Below are positions 39,424 through 50,707 of a DNA stretch of 53,019 nucleotides, one piece after another. This DNA is from an uncultured Oscillospiraceae bacterium (lineage in GTDB: Bacteria; Bacillota; Clostridia; Oscillospirales; Oscillospiraceae). The stretch covers positions 1 to 53,019 of the forward strand of contig CAKTMW010000007.1 in assembly GCA_934574095.1 (NCBI GenBank). Direction: 5' to 3'. The translations under genes and the position numbers were made by a program. The stretch's first letter is position 1. Every line of letters begins with the position of its first letter. The notes beneath the pieces are model-generated. The model searched no databases. It was not told the origin of the DNA and saw only the letters and a program-made list of their open reading frames with translations.

Positions 39424-40632
39424 TTACTTGGTGTAGTAGTCCAGTACGGCCTGGGGCAGCAGCCGCGCCAGGAAGGGGCTGCTCTCGGCGGCGGCCTTGG
39501 CCTGGACCAGGGTGGCGGGCAGGGTCTGGAACTGGGCCTTCACCTGCTCGGTGGCGCTGAAGAAGTTGATGTCCGCTGCGGGGGGCAGCTCCGTGCCGCC
39601 GCGGATGCCGTCAAGACCGGCGTAGATCAGCAGGGCGAAGGCCAGATAGGGGTTGCACAGGGGGTCGGGGGAGCGCAGCTCCGCCCGGCGGTACTCGCCC
39701 TGGGCGGCGGGGATGCGGATCAGCTGGGAGCGGTTTTCGCTGGACCAGGAGATGTAGCGGGGGGCCTTGCTGCCGCCGAAGCGGAGATAGGAGGCGTCCA
39801 CGGTGTTGAGGAACACCGTCAGTTCCCGGATATGGGCCAGGATGCCGGCGATGACGCGGGGCATCACGTCGCTGCCGTCGGCGCTCTTGGCGGAGATATT
39901 GATGTGCATACCGTTGCCCGGCTGGCCGCTGAGGGGCTTGGGGGAGAAATCCGCCGCCAGACCGTTGCGCACCGCCACGCTGTCCACCACCGTGCGGAAG
40001 GTGACGGCGTTGTCCGCCGCCGTCAGGGGTTCGGAGTAACGGAAGTCGATCTCGTTCTGCCCCGGTCCCTGTTCGTGGTGGGAGCACTCCGGACGGACGC
40101 CCATCTGCTCCAGTGTCAGGCAGATCTCCCGGCGGACGTTCTCGCCCTTGTCCTCCGGGGCGATGTCCATGTAACCGGCGTGGTCGTAGGGGATTTTGGT
40201 GGGTTCGCCGGATTCGTCCCGGCGGAAGAGGTAGAACTCCATTTCCGTGCCGAAGGCGAAGGTGACGCCCATCTGGGCGGCGTCGGCCACGGCTTTTTTG
40301 AGAAGCTGCCGGGCGTCGGCCTCGAAGGGCGTACCGTCGGGACGGGCAATGCCGCAGAACATCCGGGCCACACGGCCCCTGTCCGGCCGCCAGGGCAGCA
40401 GGGAGAGCGTGGCGGTATCCGGCAGTAAGAACAGGTCGGAGTGGACCTCGTCGCCGAAGCCGGGGATGGCGGAGGCGTCAAAGGCGATGCCGTAGGTGAG
40501 GGCGCGGTCCAGTTCATCCGGCAGGATGGAGATGTTCTTCTGGCGGCCGGACAGGTCGCAGAAGGCCAGACGGATGAACTTGATGTCCTCCTCCGCCACG
40601 TATTGCTTGATCTCGTCTTTGGAATAGTTCAT
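39424..40632 (-). CDS. glnA: Type I glutamine synthetase
   Basis: A 402-residue enzyme that makes glutamine from glutamate, ammonia and ATP. The family signatures are 'KFIRLAFCDLSGRQKNISI' at the start, 'FGTEMEFYLF' and 'GPGQNEIDFRY' for metal-binding Glu residues, 'GNGMHINISA' with the metal-binding His, 'SKAPRYISWSSENRSQLIRIP' and 'RAELRSPDPLCNPYLAFALLIYAG'. It is about 40 residues shorter than Bacillus GlnA. I see no NLYDLP-type adenylylation loop, which agrees with Firmicute enzymes. The gene follows glutamate synthase module three by 18 bases. A second, unrelated glutamine synthetase (type III) is encoded divergently. Confidence 0.93.
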   Translation of the reverse strand: MNYSKDEIKQYVAEEDIKFIRLAFCDLSGRQKNISILPDELDRALTYGIAFDASAIPGFGDEVHSDLFLLPDTATLSLLPWRPDRGRVARMFCGIARPDGTPFEADARQLLKKAVADAAQMGVTFAFGTEMEFYLFRRDESGEPTKIPYDHAGYMDIAPEDKGENVRREICLTLEQMGVRPECSHHEQGPGQNEIDFRYSEPLTAADNAVTFRTVVDSVAVRNGLAADFSPKPLSGQPGNGMHINISAKSADGSDVMPRVIAGILAHIRELTVFLNTVDASYLRFGGSKAPRYISWSSENRSQLIRIPAAQGEYRRAELRSPDPLCNPYLAFALLIYAGLDGIRGGTELPPAADINFFSATEQVKAQFQTLPATLVQAKAAAESSPFLARLLPQAVLDYYTK

Positions 40633-40650
40633 AGGTCTGTCCTGCCTTTC

Positions 40651-41373
40651 TCAGTTTGCAACGTACATTTGCTGATAGGGGTTGGCGCTGTCGGGCGTGA
40701 TGACGGTGTAGGGGTCACGGAGCAGTTCCTCCGAGTCGCGGCCGAACAGGCGGCAGTATTCCCGCACATAGGGGGCGAACTCCGCAAAGTCCTCCTCGGC
40801 GGCGGGGCGGGAGGTCACCTGTGGGGGAAAGGGGATGTTGGACACATCGCCCCGAAAGACCATTTTCCCGCCGTGCATACCGGTGCAGGGGAAAAAGCCC
40901 GCCACGGGCCGTCCATCGGTATGCAGCGCCAGCACCAGGATCAGGCCGCCGGCCTGGTATTCGCCCAGAAAGCTTCCGGCCCGGCCGCCGATGACGATGA
41001 CGGGCTTGTGGTCCTGATAGGCCTTCATGTGGATGCCGGTGCGGTAGCCGGCGCTGCCCTCAATGTATATCTCGCCGCCCCGCATGGCGTAGCCTGCCGC
41101 GTCGCCGGCGCTGCCGTGAATGACGATGCGTCCGGCGCTCATGGTGTCGCCCACCGCGTCCTGGGCGTTGCCGTTGACGGTGATCTCCGCGCCGTTGAGA
41201 TACGCGCCCAGGGCGTTGCCGGGGACGCCGTCGATGACGATGCGTTTGCCGTTCATACCCGCGGCGATAAAGCGCTGCCCCAGACAGCCGCAGATACGGC
41301 AGTCCGGCCCCGCGGCCCGAATGGTATCGTTCAGTTGGGAATAGGAAAGTGATTTGGCTTCAATGAAGTCCAT
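40651..41373 (-). CDS. Glutamate synthase GXGXG (C-terminal) module
   Basis: A 240-residue protein matching the alpha-subunit C-terminal domain of glutamate synthase as a separate polypeptide. A right-handed beta-helix of GXGXG type is visible in 'GNALGAYLNGAEITVNGNA', 'GDTMSAGRIVIHGSAGDA' and 'GYAMRGGEIYIEGSAGYR'. The N-terminal 'CGCLGQRFIAAG' also fits. The domain is structural and packs against the FMN-binding module. The ATG at 41371-41373 follows AGGAGGTGTG; an upstream in-frame start overlapping the previous gene (41441) is possible but less likely. It is the third gene of the minus-strand nitrogen operon. Confidence 0.9.
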   Translation of the reverse strand: MDFIEAKSLSYSQLNDTIRAAGPDCRICGCLGQRFIAAGMNGKRIVIDGVPGNALGAYLNGAEITVNGNAQDAVGDTMSAGRIVIHGSAGDAAGYAMRGGEIYIEGSAGYRTGIHMKAYQDHKPVIVIGGRAGSFLGEYQAGGLILVLALHTDGRPVAGFFPCTGMHGGKMVFRGDVSNIPFPPQVTSRPAAEEDFAEFAPYVREYCRLFGRDSEELLRDPYTVITPDSANPYQQMYVAN

Positions 41374-41438
41374 ATTGTACCACACCTCCTGCTTTTTTTC
41401 CATGCATTTTTTCATAAAAAATCGTGATAACAGCCATT

Positions 41439-42944
41439 TCATTCTCCCGCGTGGGCGACGCCCAGGATCGCCAGCTCCTTTTCTGTCAGGTGTACGCCCC
41501 GCAGCATGACCCGGTTGCCCCGCAGGGCCTCGATGGAGTTGATGCCCATGCCGCCCATCATCTCCTTGATCTCCCGCTTCCAGGCGGTGACCAGGTTCAC
41601 CAGGCGGGCGGTGGCGGTATCGGGGTCCAGACGCTGCACCAGGTCGGGCCGCTGGGTGGCGATGCCCCAGGCGCAGCGGCCTGTCTGGCAGGTACGGCAC
41701 AGATGGCAGCCCATGGCCAGCAGCGCCGCCGTGGCGATGTAGCAGGCGTCGGCGCCCAGGGCGATGGCCTTGACCACGTCGGCGGAGGAGCGGATGCTGC
41801 CGCCCACGATGAGGGAGACGCTGCTGCGGATGCCCTCGTCCCGCAGGCGCTGGTCCACAGCAGCCAGGGCCAGCTCCACGGGGATGCCTACGTTGTCCCG
41901 GATGCGGGTGGGGGCGGCTCCCGTGCCGCCCCGGAAGCCGTCGATGGCGATGATGTCCGCGCCGCTGCGGGCGATGCCGCTGGCGATGGCGGCGATGTTG
42001 TGGACCGCCGCCACCTTGACGATAACGGGCTTTTTGTACTGCGTGGCCTCCTTCAGCGAGTAGACCAGCTGGCGCAGGTCCTCAATGGAGTAGATGTCGT
42101 GGTGGGGAGCCGGGGAGATGGCGTCGGCGCCCTCCGGAATCATGCGGGTGCGGGACACGTCGGGGGTGATCTTGGCGCCGGGCAGGTGGCCGCCGATACC
42201 GGGCTTGGCCCCTTGGCCCATCTTGATCTCAATGGCCGCGCCGGTATTCAGATATTTCTCCTGGACGCCGAAGCGGCCGGAGGCCACCTGAACGATGGTG
42301 TTGTCGCCGTAGCAGTAGAAATCCTCGTGGAGGCCGCCCTCGCCGGTGTTGTAGTAGATGCCCAGCTCACGGGCGGCGCGGGCCAGACTCTCGTGGGCGT
42401 TGTAGCTGATGGAGCCGTAGCTCATGGCGGAGAACAGGATAGGCACCGACAGCTCCAGCTGGGGCGGCAGGTCGGTACACAGGGTGCCGTCTCCGTTCCG
42501 GCGGATGGCGTCGGGCTTCTTCCCCAGAAAGACCCGCGTCTCCATAGGCTCCCGCAGGGGGTCGATGGGGGGATTTGTCACCTGGGAGGCGTTGATGAGA
42601 AGGCTATCCCAGTACACCGGCAGGGCATTGGGGCTGCCCATGGAGCTGAGCAGCACACCGCCGGTGGCGGCCTGCTTATAGACCTCGTTGATGGCGGCGC
42701 TGGGCCAGTTGGCGTTGGAGCGCAGCTGGTTGTCGTTTTTCACGATCTTCAGGGCATGGGTGGGGCAGAAGGACACGCAGCGCTGGCAGTCTACGCATTT
42801 GCTCTCGTCGCTGCGCATGAGCCCCAGCTCCGGGTCATAGGTGTGGACGCCGTTGGGACACTGTTTCTCGCAGACGCGGCAGCGGGTGCAGCGCAGGTCG
42901 CTGCGGATCACCTCAAACTCCGGGCTGATGTAGTCGATGGACAT
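41439..42944 (-). CDS. gltB: Glutamate synthase central/FMN module with ferredoxin domain
   Basis: A 501-residue archaeal-type glutamate synthase core. Residues about 18-70 hold two [4Fe-4S] motifs, 'CTRCRVCEKQCP' and 'CVDCQRCVSFCP'. The FMN/synthase barrel follows, with 'FSAMSYGSISYNAHESLARAA', 'NTGEGGLHEDF', 'IEIKMGQGAKPGIGGHLPG', 'IIAIDGFRGGTGAAP' and the 3Fe-4S-type cysteine cluster 'GCHLCRTCQTGRCAWGIATQ'. It makes two glutamates from 2-oxoglutarate and glutamine. The usual NAD(P)H subunit GltD is not in this window, so electrons may come from ferredoxin or a protein encoded elsewhere. The start overlaps the previous stop (TGATG). Confidence 0.93.
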   Translation of the reverse strand: MSIDYISPEFEVIRSDLRCTRCRVCEKQCPNGVHTYDPELGLMRSDESKCVDCQRCVSFCPTHALKIVKNDNQLRSNANWPSAAINEVYKQAATGGVLLSSMGSPNALPVYWDSLLINASQVTNPPIDPLREPMETRVFLGKKPDAIRRNGDGTLCTDLPPQLELSVPILFSAMSYGSISYNAHESLARAARELGIYYNTGEGGLHEDFYCYGDNTIVQVASGRFGVQEKYLNTGAAIEIKMGQGAKPGIGGHLPGAKITPDVSRTRMIPEGADAISPAPHHDIYSIEDLRQLVYSLKEATQYKKPVIVKVAAVHNIAAIASGIARSGADIIAIDGFRGGTGAAPTRIRDNVGIPVELALAAVDQRLRDEGIRSSVSLIVGGSIRSSADVVKAIALGADACYIATAALLAMGCHLCRTCQTGRCAWGIATQRPDLVQRLDPDTATARLVNLVTAWKREIKEMMGGMGINSIEALRGNRVMLRGVHLTEKELAILGVAHAGE

Positions 42945-44035
42945 CAATAGGCACCTTCTTTCACTTTTACAATGAACGGCTCACCGCCCATAGGGGCGTA
43001 GAGGTGTTCGGCATTTGGCTCCATGGTGCGGATGGCGGCCTCCTCGCTGGCGATGAACACCTTGCCATCCTTCTCCGCCGTCACCATGGAGCGGAGCTTC
43101 AGCCGGTCGTTCAGGGCCATCAGTCCGCCGGTGAAGCCCAGAACGATGGAGAAGGGGCCGGTGATCAGCAGGCTGGGGAACATGGTACGCAGATAGGTCA
43201 GCTGCCGGGCGGTCGGGGCGGCCTTTCCCCGAATGGTGCTCCAGAAGGGGGCGGCGATGACGGAAGCCGTCTCCTCCAGCGTCAGTCCCTGCCGCCGCAG
43301 GAGGTAGTCGGCGATATAGGTGATGACCTCGGTGTCGGTTTGCAGCGTACACTTATAGCCGAACATTTCGATATACCGGCGGTTGGCGTCATAGGAGGAT
43401 ATCTCGCCGTTGTGGACGATGGACCAGTCCAGCAGGGAGAAGGGGTGGGCCCCGCCCCACCAGCCGGGGGTATTGGTGGGATAGCGTCCGTGAGCCGTCC
43501 AGCTGTATGCCTCATATTCCTCCAGACGGTAGAAGCGGCCCACATCCTCCGGATAGCCCACGGCCTTGAAGGTGCCCATGTTCTTGCCGCTGGAGAAGAC
43601 GTAGGCCCCTTTCAGACGGGTGTTGATATCCATGACGGTGCGGGCTACATACTCCTTTTCATCCAATTGCAGCCGGGCCAGAACGGATTTCAGCGGGGCG
43701 ATGAAGTACCGCCAGATCAAGGGCACGTCGGTGATCTCCGGGATGATGCGGATGGGGATGGTCTCCGCCTGGACGATCTCGAAACCCTCCTTCAGAAGGG
43801 CCTCGCATTCCCGGCGGGTGGTGTTGTCATCAAAAAAGATGTGGAACGCATAGAGATCCCGGTACTCCGGATAGATGCCGTAGGCGGCGAAGCCGCCGCC
43901 CAGGCCGTTGGAGCGGTCATGCATGGGGACCATGCTGCGCATAATGGCTTCGCCGGTCATCCGTTTGCCCTCGCGGGAGATGACGGCAGAAATGGCGCAT
44001 CCGGAGGGGATGCGTACTTCGCCTTCCAGCTTCAT
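42944..44035 (-). CDS. Glutamate synthase glutaminase (class II amidotransferase) module
   Basis: A 363-residue protein like the stand-alone N-terminal domain of archaeal-type glutamate synthase, which releases ammonia from glutamine. The candidate catalytic Cys lies at residue 13 in 'IPSGCAISAV', so either processing or a different start geometry applies. Other blocks are 'MVPMHDRSNGLGGGFAAYGIYP', 'TAHGRYPTNTPGWWGGAHPFSLLDWSIVHNGEISSY' (substrate and oxyanion loops) and 'QTDTEVITYIADYLL'. ATG 44033-44035 was chosen because it follows AAAGAAAGGA at the right distance. This is the first gene of the operon, preceded by a promoter and a large leader hairpin. Confidence 0.9.
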   Translation of the reverse strand: MKLEGEVRIPSGCAISAVISREGKRMTGEAIMRSMVPMHDRSNGLGGGFAAYGIYPEYRDLYAFHIFFDDNTTRRECEALLKEGFEIVQAETIPIRIIPEITDVPLIWRYFIAPLKSVLARLQLDEKEYVARTVMDINTRLKGAYVFSSGKNMGTFKAVGYPEDVGRFYRLEEYEAYSWTAHGRYPTNTPGWWGGAHPFSLLDWSIVHNGEISSYDANRRYIEMFGYKCTLQTDTEVITYIADYLLRRQGLTLEETASVIAAPFWSTIRGKAAPTARQLTYLRTMFPSLLITGPFSIVLGFTGGLMALNDRLKLRSMVTAEKDGKVFIASEEAAIRTMEPNAEHLYAPMGGEPFIVKVKEGAY

Positions 44036-44063
44036 AGTGGTCATTCCTTTCTTTGGAAAAGTA

Positions 44064-44115
44064 CAAAGGCGTTCACTCACACAAAACAGCTGTCCTGTGT
44101 GGGTGAACGCCTTTG
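44064..44115 (-). promoter_or_regulatory. Leader hairpin of the glutamate synthase operon
   Basis: CAAAGGCGTTCAC (44064-44076) pairs perfectly with 44103-44115, and CACACA/TGTGTG extends the stem. The transcript begins only about 10 bases before it. In minus-strand sense the stem is followed by TACTTTTCC, so it may be a terminator or attenuator. Its outer arms and 3' flank closely match the glnN leader hairpin at 44240-44277. Confidence 0.72.
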
Positions 44116-44131
44116 CTCATCTTGAGGGAGG

Positions 44132-44160
44132 ATTATAGCACATCGGCATCATAAAGTCAA
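44132..44160 (-). promoter_or_regulatory. Promoter of the glutamate synthase operon
   Basis: On the minus strand, TTGACT (44160-44155), a 17-base spacer and TATAAT (44137-44132). It is back to back with the glnN promoter, with 34 bases between the two -35 boxes. Confidence 0.85.
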
Positions 44161-44194
44161 CCGACGAAACGGCAAAAGTTGTGGAAATCCACCA

Positions 44195-44223
44195 TTGACA
44201 AATCTGTGCAGAGCGCATATAAT
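44195..44223 (+). promoter_or_regulatory. Consensus promoter of the type III glutamine synthetase gene
   Basis: TTGACA (44195-44200), 17-base spacer, TATAAT (44218-44223): a full match. Such strength suggests control after initiation, by the leader hairpin. Confidence 0.88.
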
Positions 44224-44239
44224 GGCCCCCATCGAAGGC

Positions 44240-44277
44240 AAAGGCGTCTTGGAGGTTACTCTCCTTGACGCCTTTTT
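44240..44277 (+). terminator. Leader terminator of the type III glutamine synthetase gene
   Basis: AAAGGCGTC (44240-44248) pairs with GACGCCTTT (44267-44275). An inner GGAG/CTCC stem closes a six-base loop (44255-44260), with TT/TT between the two stems, and T-runs follow. It begins about 10 bases after the predicted transcription start, so the transcript must pass it to reach the gene. Confidence 0.78.
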
Positions 44278-44309
44278 ACTTTTACCAATCAAAGAAGGAG
44301 TGGATCGTA

Positions 44310-46406
44310 ATGCGTACAGTTCCGGAGTATTTCGGCAGCCTGGTGTTTGATGACCGCGTGATGAAAGCGCGGCTGCCTTACGAGGTGTATACCTCGCTGA
44401 AGAAGACCATTGATGAGGGCGGCAGCCTGAATAACGAGGTGGCCAACGCCGTGGCGGACGCCATGAAGGATTGGGCCGTGGAGCACGGCGCTACCCACTT
44501 TACCCATTGGTTCCAGCCCCTGACCGGTATCACCGCCGAAAAGCACGACAGCTTCATCGCCCCGTCTCCCGACGGCGGTGTTATCATGGAGTTCTCCGGC
44601 AAGGAGCTGATCCAGGGCGAGCCGGACGCTTCCAGCTTCCCCTCCGGCGGTCTGCGGGCTACCTTTGAGGCCCGCGGCTACACCGCCTGGGACCCCACGT
44701 CCTACGCCTTTATCAAGGACAAGGCCCTGTGCATCCCCACGGCCTTCTGCTCCTACGGCGGCGAGGCGCTGGATAAAAAGACGCCGCTGCTGCGCTCCAT
44801 GCAGGCGCTGAACAAGCAGGCGCTGCGGGTGCTGCACCTGTTCGGCAATGAGGACGTGAAGTGCGTCCGTACCTCCGTCGGCCCGGAGCAGGAGTACTTC
44901 CTGGTGGACCGGGAGATGTTTGACAAGCGCAAGGACCTGATGTTCTGCGGCCGTACCCTGTTCGGCGCTATGCCTCCCAAGGGGCAGGAGATGGACGACC
45001 ACTACTTCGGCGCCATCAAGCCCCGTGTGGCGGAGTACATGGCCGATCTGAACGAAGAGCTGTGGAAGCTGGGCATCCTGGCCAAAACCGAGCACAACGA
45101 GGTGGCTCCCGCCCAGCACGAGCTGGCTCCTATTTATACCACCACCAACGTGGCCACCGACCATAACCAGCTGACCATGGAGATCATGCAGAAGGTGGCC
45201 GAGCGTCACGGACTGGTGTGTCTGCTGCACGAGAAGCCCTTCGACGGCGTCAACGGCTCCGGCAAGCACAACAACTGGTCCATGGCCACCGATACCGGCG
45301 TGAACCTGCTGACCCCCGGCGAGACGCCCTATCAGAACGCCCAGTTCCTGCTGTTCCTGTGCGCCGTCATTCAGGCGGTGGACGACTATCAGGACCTGCT
45401 GCGGCTGTCTGTGGCCACCGCGGGCAACGACCACCGTCTGGGCGCCAACGAAGCGCCTCCCGCCGTGGTGTCCATCTTCCTGGGCGACGAGCTGACGGCC
45501 ATTCTGGACGCCATCGAGAAGGATGAGCCGTACAGCGGCACGGAGAAGCGTGTCATGAAGCTGGGCGTCCACGTGCTGCCCAAGTTCATCCGGGACACCA
45601 CCGACCGCAACCGTACCTCTCCCTTCGCCTTTACCGGCAACAAGTTCGAGTTCCGTATGCTGGGCTCGGCCAACTCCATCGCCTGCACCAACATCATGCT
45701 GAACGCCGCCGTGGCGGAATCTCTGAAGCAGTACGCCGACGCGCTGGAAAAGGCCGACGACTTTGAATCCGCGCTCCATGACCTGATCCAGAAGACCATC
45801 AAGGCCCACAAGCGTATCATCTTCAACGGCAACGGCTATGACGACGCGTGGATCAAGGAGGCCACCGAGGAGCGGGGCCTGCTGAACCTGCGGACCACCC
45901 CCGACGCCCTGCCCTGCATTCTGGAGAAGAAGAACATCGATATGCTGACCTCCCTGAAGGTCATGTCCGAGGTAGAGATACGCTCCCGCTGCGAGATCAT
46001 GCTGGACAACTACCGCAAGACGGTCAACATCGAAGCCCAGACCATGGTGGACATGGCTCGCAAGGAGATCCTGCCCGCCGTGGAGGACTACACCGCATCG
46101 CTGGCGGAGAGCCTGGCCGCCAAAAAGGCCGCCGTGCCTTCTCTCAGCGGCAAGTACGAGACGGGCCTCATCGAAAAGCTGTCCGGCCTCACCGACCAGA
46201 TCGACGCTGCCGCCGGGGAGCTGGAAGCCGCGCTGGATGCCTACCACGCCATTGAGGACGTGACCGAGGCGGCCTGCGTCATCCGGGATACGGTCATCCC
46301 CAAGATGGATGCCCTCCGCGCTCCCTGCGACCAGGCGGAGAAGTGTAGCGCCGCCGATTTCTGGCCCTTCCCCACCTACGGCGAACTGCTGTTCGGCGTG
46401 AAGTGA
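44310..46406 (+). CDS. glnN: Type III glutamine synthetase
   Basis: A 698-residue enzyme of the large GSIII class found in Bacteroidetes, cyanobacteria and clostridia. Markers are '[21 protein letters not shown]', '[20 protein letters not shown]', '[13 protein letters not shown]', '[18 protein letters not shown]', '[17 protein letters not shown]' and '[20 protein letters not shown]'. Length agrees with the class. It makes glutamine from ammonia and glutamate in the cytoplasm. The ATG follows AAGAAGGAG. The gene stands alone and is divergent from an operon with glutamate synthase and a type I enzyme, so two glutamine synthetases are controlled from one region. The leader terminator suggests attenuation that responds to nitrogen status. 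Confidence 0.96.
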   Translation: MRTVPEYFGSLVFDDRVMKARLPYEVYTSLKKTIDEGGSLNNEVANAVADAMKDWAVEHGATHFTHWFQPLTGITAEKHDSFIAPSPDGGVIMEFSGKELIQGEPDASSFPSGGLRATFEARGYTAWDPTSYAFIKDKALCIPTAFCSYGGEALDKKTPLLRSMQALNKQALRVLHLFGNEDVKCVRTSVGPEQEYFLVDREMFDKRKDLMFCGRTLFGAMPPKGQEMDDHYFGAIKPRVAEYMADLNEELWKLGILAKTEHNEVAPAQHELAPIYTTTNVATDHNQLTMEIMQKVAERHGLVCLLHEKPFDGVNGSGKHNNWSMATDTGVNLLTPGETPYQNAQFLLFLCAVIQAVDDYQDLLRLSVATAGNDHRLGANEAPPAVVSIFLGDELTAILDAIEKDEPYSGTEKRVMKLGVHVLPKFIRDTTDRNRTSPFAFTGNKFEFRMLGSANSIACTNIMLNAAVAESLKQYADALEKADDFESALHDLIQKTIKAHKRIIFNGNGYDDAWIKEATEERGLLNLRTTPDALPCILEKKNIDMLTSLKVMSEVEIRSRCEIMLDNYRKTVNIEAQTMVDMARKEILPAVEDYTASLAESLAAKKAAVPSLSGKYETGLIEKLSGLTDQIDAAAGELEAALDAYHAIEDVTEAACVIRDTVIPKMDALRAPCDQAEKCSAADFWPFPTYGELLFGVK

Positions 46407-46434
46407 TATTGCCCATACCTACCTTCCTATATGT

Positions 46435-46476
46435 GGCAGACGCCTCTTGAAACTCCGTGTTTCAGGGGCGTTTGCC
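46435..46476 (+). terminator. Probable terminator of glnN
   Basis: GGCAGACGCCTCTTGAAAC (46435-46453) pairs with 46459-46476, with a few wobbles, around a five-base loop. The T-run comes only after a further 12 bases (46488-46493), so efficiency is uncertain. Confidence 0.6.
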
Positions 46477-46504
46477 ATAAGGGGATGTTTTTTCCTCATT
46501 TTGA

Positions 46505-46533
46505 TTGAATCCGGCCGCTAGGTGCGGTATAAT
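46505..46533 (+). promoter_or_regulatory. Promoter of murD
   Basis: TTGAAT (46505-46510), 17-base spacer, TATAAT (46528-46533). It may drive murD, yunB and ligA, as no terminator was seen between them. Confidence 0.72.
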
Positions 46534-46569
46534 ATAGTGATTTCATATTGAGTATAGGGAGGTCATCCC

Positions 46570-47955
46570 ATGACATTACGAGAGTATCTGGATTCCATCC
46601 GCGGAAAGACCGTGGCGGTGGTGGGCGTCGGTGTCAGCAATACGCCGCTGCTCCGCCTGCTGCTGCGTGAGGGAATTGCCGTCACCGCCTGCGACAAGCG
46701 GACGCGGGAGCAGCTGGGAGCGCTGGCCGATGAACTGGAGCAGGGCGGCGCGCACTTGCAGCTTGGCCCGGACTATCTGGAGGGACTGGATCAGAATATC
46801 ATTTTCCGCACACCGGGTCTGCGGCCCGATGTGCCCCAACTGGCAAAGGCCGTGGCCGGGGGCAGCGAATTGACCTCCGAGATGGAGGTGTTCTTTCAGG
46901 TCTGTCCCTGTCCCATCATCGCCGTGACCGGCAGCGACGGAAAGACCACCACGACCACCATCATCGCCGAGCTTTTGAAGAAGGCGGGCCATACCGTCCA
47001 TGTGGGCGGCAACATCGGCCATCCTCTGCTATGTGAGGCGGGGGAGATGCAGCCCACCGATTACGCGGTGCTGGAGCTGTCCAGTTTCCAACTGATGACC
47101 ATGCCGTGCAGCCCCCATATCGCCGTGGTGACCAATCTGGCGCCCAACCATCTGGACGTCCACAAGGACATGGCGGAATACGTGGCCGCCAAGGAGAATA
47201 TCTTCCGCCACCAGAAGCTGGGCGATAAGGCCATCTTCAATTTCGATAACGACATTACCCGCCGTCAGGGCGAGAGCGTTCCCGACCGGGCGGTGTATTT
47301 CAGCCGTCAGGCGGAGCCGGAAAAGGGCGTGTTCCTGCGGGGCGACGCCATCGTCTGCCGTGACGGCAGGGGAGAACGCACTGTGATGACCACCGGCGAT
47401 ATCAAGCTGCCGGGCGTTCACAATGTGGAGAACTACATGGCGGCCATCGCCGCTGTGGACGGCCTTGTGCCGGATGAGACCATCCGCGACTTCGCCCGTG
47501 AATTCGGCGGTGTGGAGCACCGCATCGAGCTGGTGTGTACCTATAAGGGCGTGCGGTACTACAACGATTCCATCGCTTCCAGCCCCAGCCGCACCACGGC
47601 GGGACTGCGCTCCTTCCCGGAAAAGGTGATCCTCATCGCCGGCGGCTATGATAAGCACATCCCCTTCGACGCGCTGGGCGGCGAGATCGTGGAACACGTG
47701 AAGCTGCTGGTGCTGTGCGGTGCTACCGCCGCCAAGATCAGAACCGCCGTGGAGAATGCCGAGGGCTATCAGCCCGGCCATCCGGAGATCGTGGAGGTCA
47801 CGCCCTTCCAGAAAGCGGTGGAGACCGCCCGGGACAGGGCCGTACCCGGCGATGTGGTAACGCTGTCGCCTGCCTGTGCCGCCTTTGACCAGTTCAAGAA
47901 CTTTGCCGAGCGGGGAAAGACCTTCAAGGCCATCGTCAACGGCTGGCAGGAATAA
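46570..47955 (+). CDS. murD: UDP-N-acetylmuramoyl-L-alanine--D-glutamate ligase MurD
   Basis: A 461-residue cytoplasmic Mur ligase adding D-glutamate, the second peptide step of peptidoglycan synthesis. Markers are the N-terminal 'VAVVGVGVSNTPLLRLL', the ATP loop 'VTGSDGKTTTTTIIAELL' (about 116-130), 'GGNIGHPLL', 'LELSSFQLMTM', 'NLAPNHLDVHKDM', and the C-terminal 'GVEHRIELV', 'YNDSIASSPSRTTAGL' and 'LSPACAAFDQFKNFAERG', a typical MurD end. AGGGAGGTC precedes the ATG. It is first in a run of plus-strand genes with yunB and ligA. Confidence 0.95.
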   Translation: MTLREYLDSIRGKTVAVVGVGVSNTPLLRLLLREGIAVTACDKRTREQLGALADELEQGGAHLQLGPDYLEGLDQNIIFRTPGLRPDVPQLAKAVAGGSELTSEMEVFFQVCPCPIIAVTGSDGKTTTTTIIAELLKKAGHTVHVGGNIGHPLLCEAGEMQPTDYAVLELSSFQLMTMPCSPHIAVVTNLAPNHLDVHKDMAEYVAAKENIFRHQKLGDKAIFNFDNDITRRQGESVPDRAVYFSRQAEPEKGVFLRGDAIVCRDGRGERTVMTTGDIKLPGVHNVENYMAAIAAVDGLVPDETIRDFAREFGGVEHRIELVCTYKGVRYYNDSIASSPSRTTAGLRSFPEKVILIAGGYDKHIPFDALGGEIVEHVKLLVLCGATAAKIRTAVENAEGYQPGHPEIVEVTPFQKAVETARDRAVPGDVVTLSPACAAFDQFKNFAERGKTFKAIVNGWQE

Positions 47956-48001
47956 GGATAAGCCGCCCCGGCATACGCTTCCATGAAAGGGGGCGTGTGC
48001 T

Positions 48002-48697
48002 GTGGAGCGCTTGCGCTATCTGCGCCTGACAGGCCGCCAGCGGGTGGGAATATGGCTGACGCTGCTGGCGCTGGCGCTGCTGGCGGCGGCGGTGTCGTTG
48101 CTGTGGCATCTGAAGCCGGTGATGACCAGCATGGCCACGGCAAGGGTGTCCAACATGGTGAACCGCATCGTGTCCGCCGCCGTCAATGAGGCGGTGGAAA
48201 ACGGCCAGATCGACTACAACAACTTTGTCATCTTTGACAAGGATGAGACGGGGCATATCACCGCCCTGCGCAGCAACGTGGCGGAGGTGAACCGGATGCA
48301 GGGGATGATCGCCGACGAGATACTGCACCGGCTGTCGGAGCTCTCCACCAGTGAGCTGGAGATACCGCTGGGAACGCTGACGGGGTCGGCGCTGCTAGCG
48401 GGACGTGGCCCCAGTCTCTTTGTGCGGATGCAGGCGGTGGGCAGCGCCAGCGCCGCGTTCCGCAACCAGTTCACCTCCGCAGGCATCAACCAGACCCGGC
48501 ACCAGATCTTTCTGGACGTGGATGTATATATGAGTATCCTGCTGCCGGGGATGAAGACCTCCACCAAGGTCTCCAACGAGATCGCCGTGGCGGAGACGGT
48601 GATCGTGGGCGGCGTACCGGACACCTACACCTATTTCAGCACCATGCCGGACGAGATCGGACAGTATGCCGAGGACTATATCATGAACAACGGATAA
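48002..48697 (+). CDS. yunB: Sporulation protein YunB
   Basis: A 231-residue protein with one N-terminal membrane helix (about 17-36, 'IWLTLLALALLAAAVSLLW') and an outer domain. The pattern 'ATARVSNMVNRIVSAAVNEAVENGQIDY' followed by 'GHITALRSNVAEVNRMQGMIADEIL', the 'ELEIPLGTLTGSALLAGRGP' block and the late 'TSTKVSNEIAVAETVIVGGVPDTY' match the YunB family, which is needed for normal spore formation in Bacillus and is made under the mother-cell sigma factor. The start is GTG 48002-48004 after AAAGGGGGCG. No sporulation-type promoter was recognised in the 46-base gap, so it may be read from upstream. Its presence supports an endospore former. Confidence 0.9.
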   Translation: MERLRYLRLTGRQRVGIWLTLLALALLAAAVSLLWHLKPVMTSMATARVSNMVNRIVSAAVNEAVENGQIDYNNFVIFDKDETGHITALRSNVAEVNRMQGMIADEILHRLSELSTSELEIPLGTLTGSALLAGRGPSLFVRMQAVGSASAAFRNQFTSAGINQTRHQIFLDVDVYMSILLPGMKTSTKVSNEIAVAETVIVGGVPDTYTYFSTMPDEIGQYAEDYIMNNG

Positions 48698-48701
48698 ATG
48701 A

Positions 48702-50684
<1,983 letters not shown>

Positions 50685-50707
50685 TATTGACGAAGGAGGG
50701 CTTTCAC

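Noticed and set aside
44064..44277. Classical ANTAR dual-hexaloop motif in the nitrogen leaders.
   Set aside because: Only one six-base loop is present (44255-44260). It lacks the conserved A1 and G4, and there is no room for a second hairpin before it.
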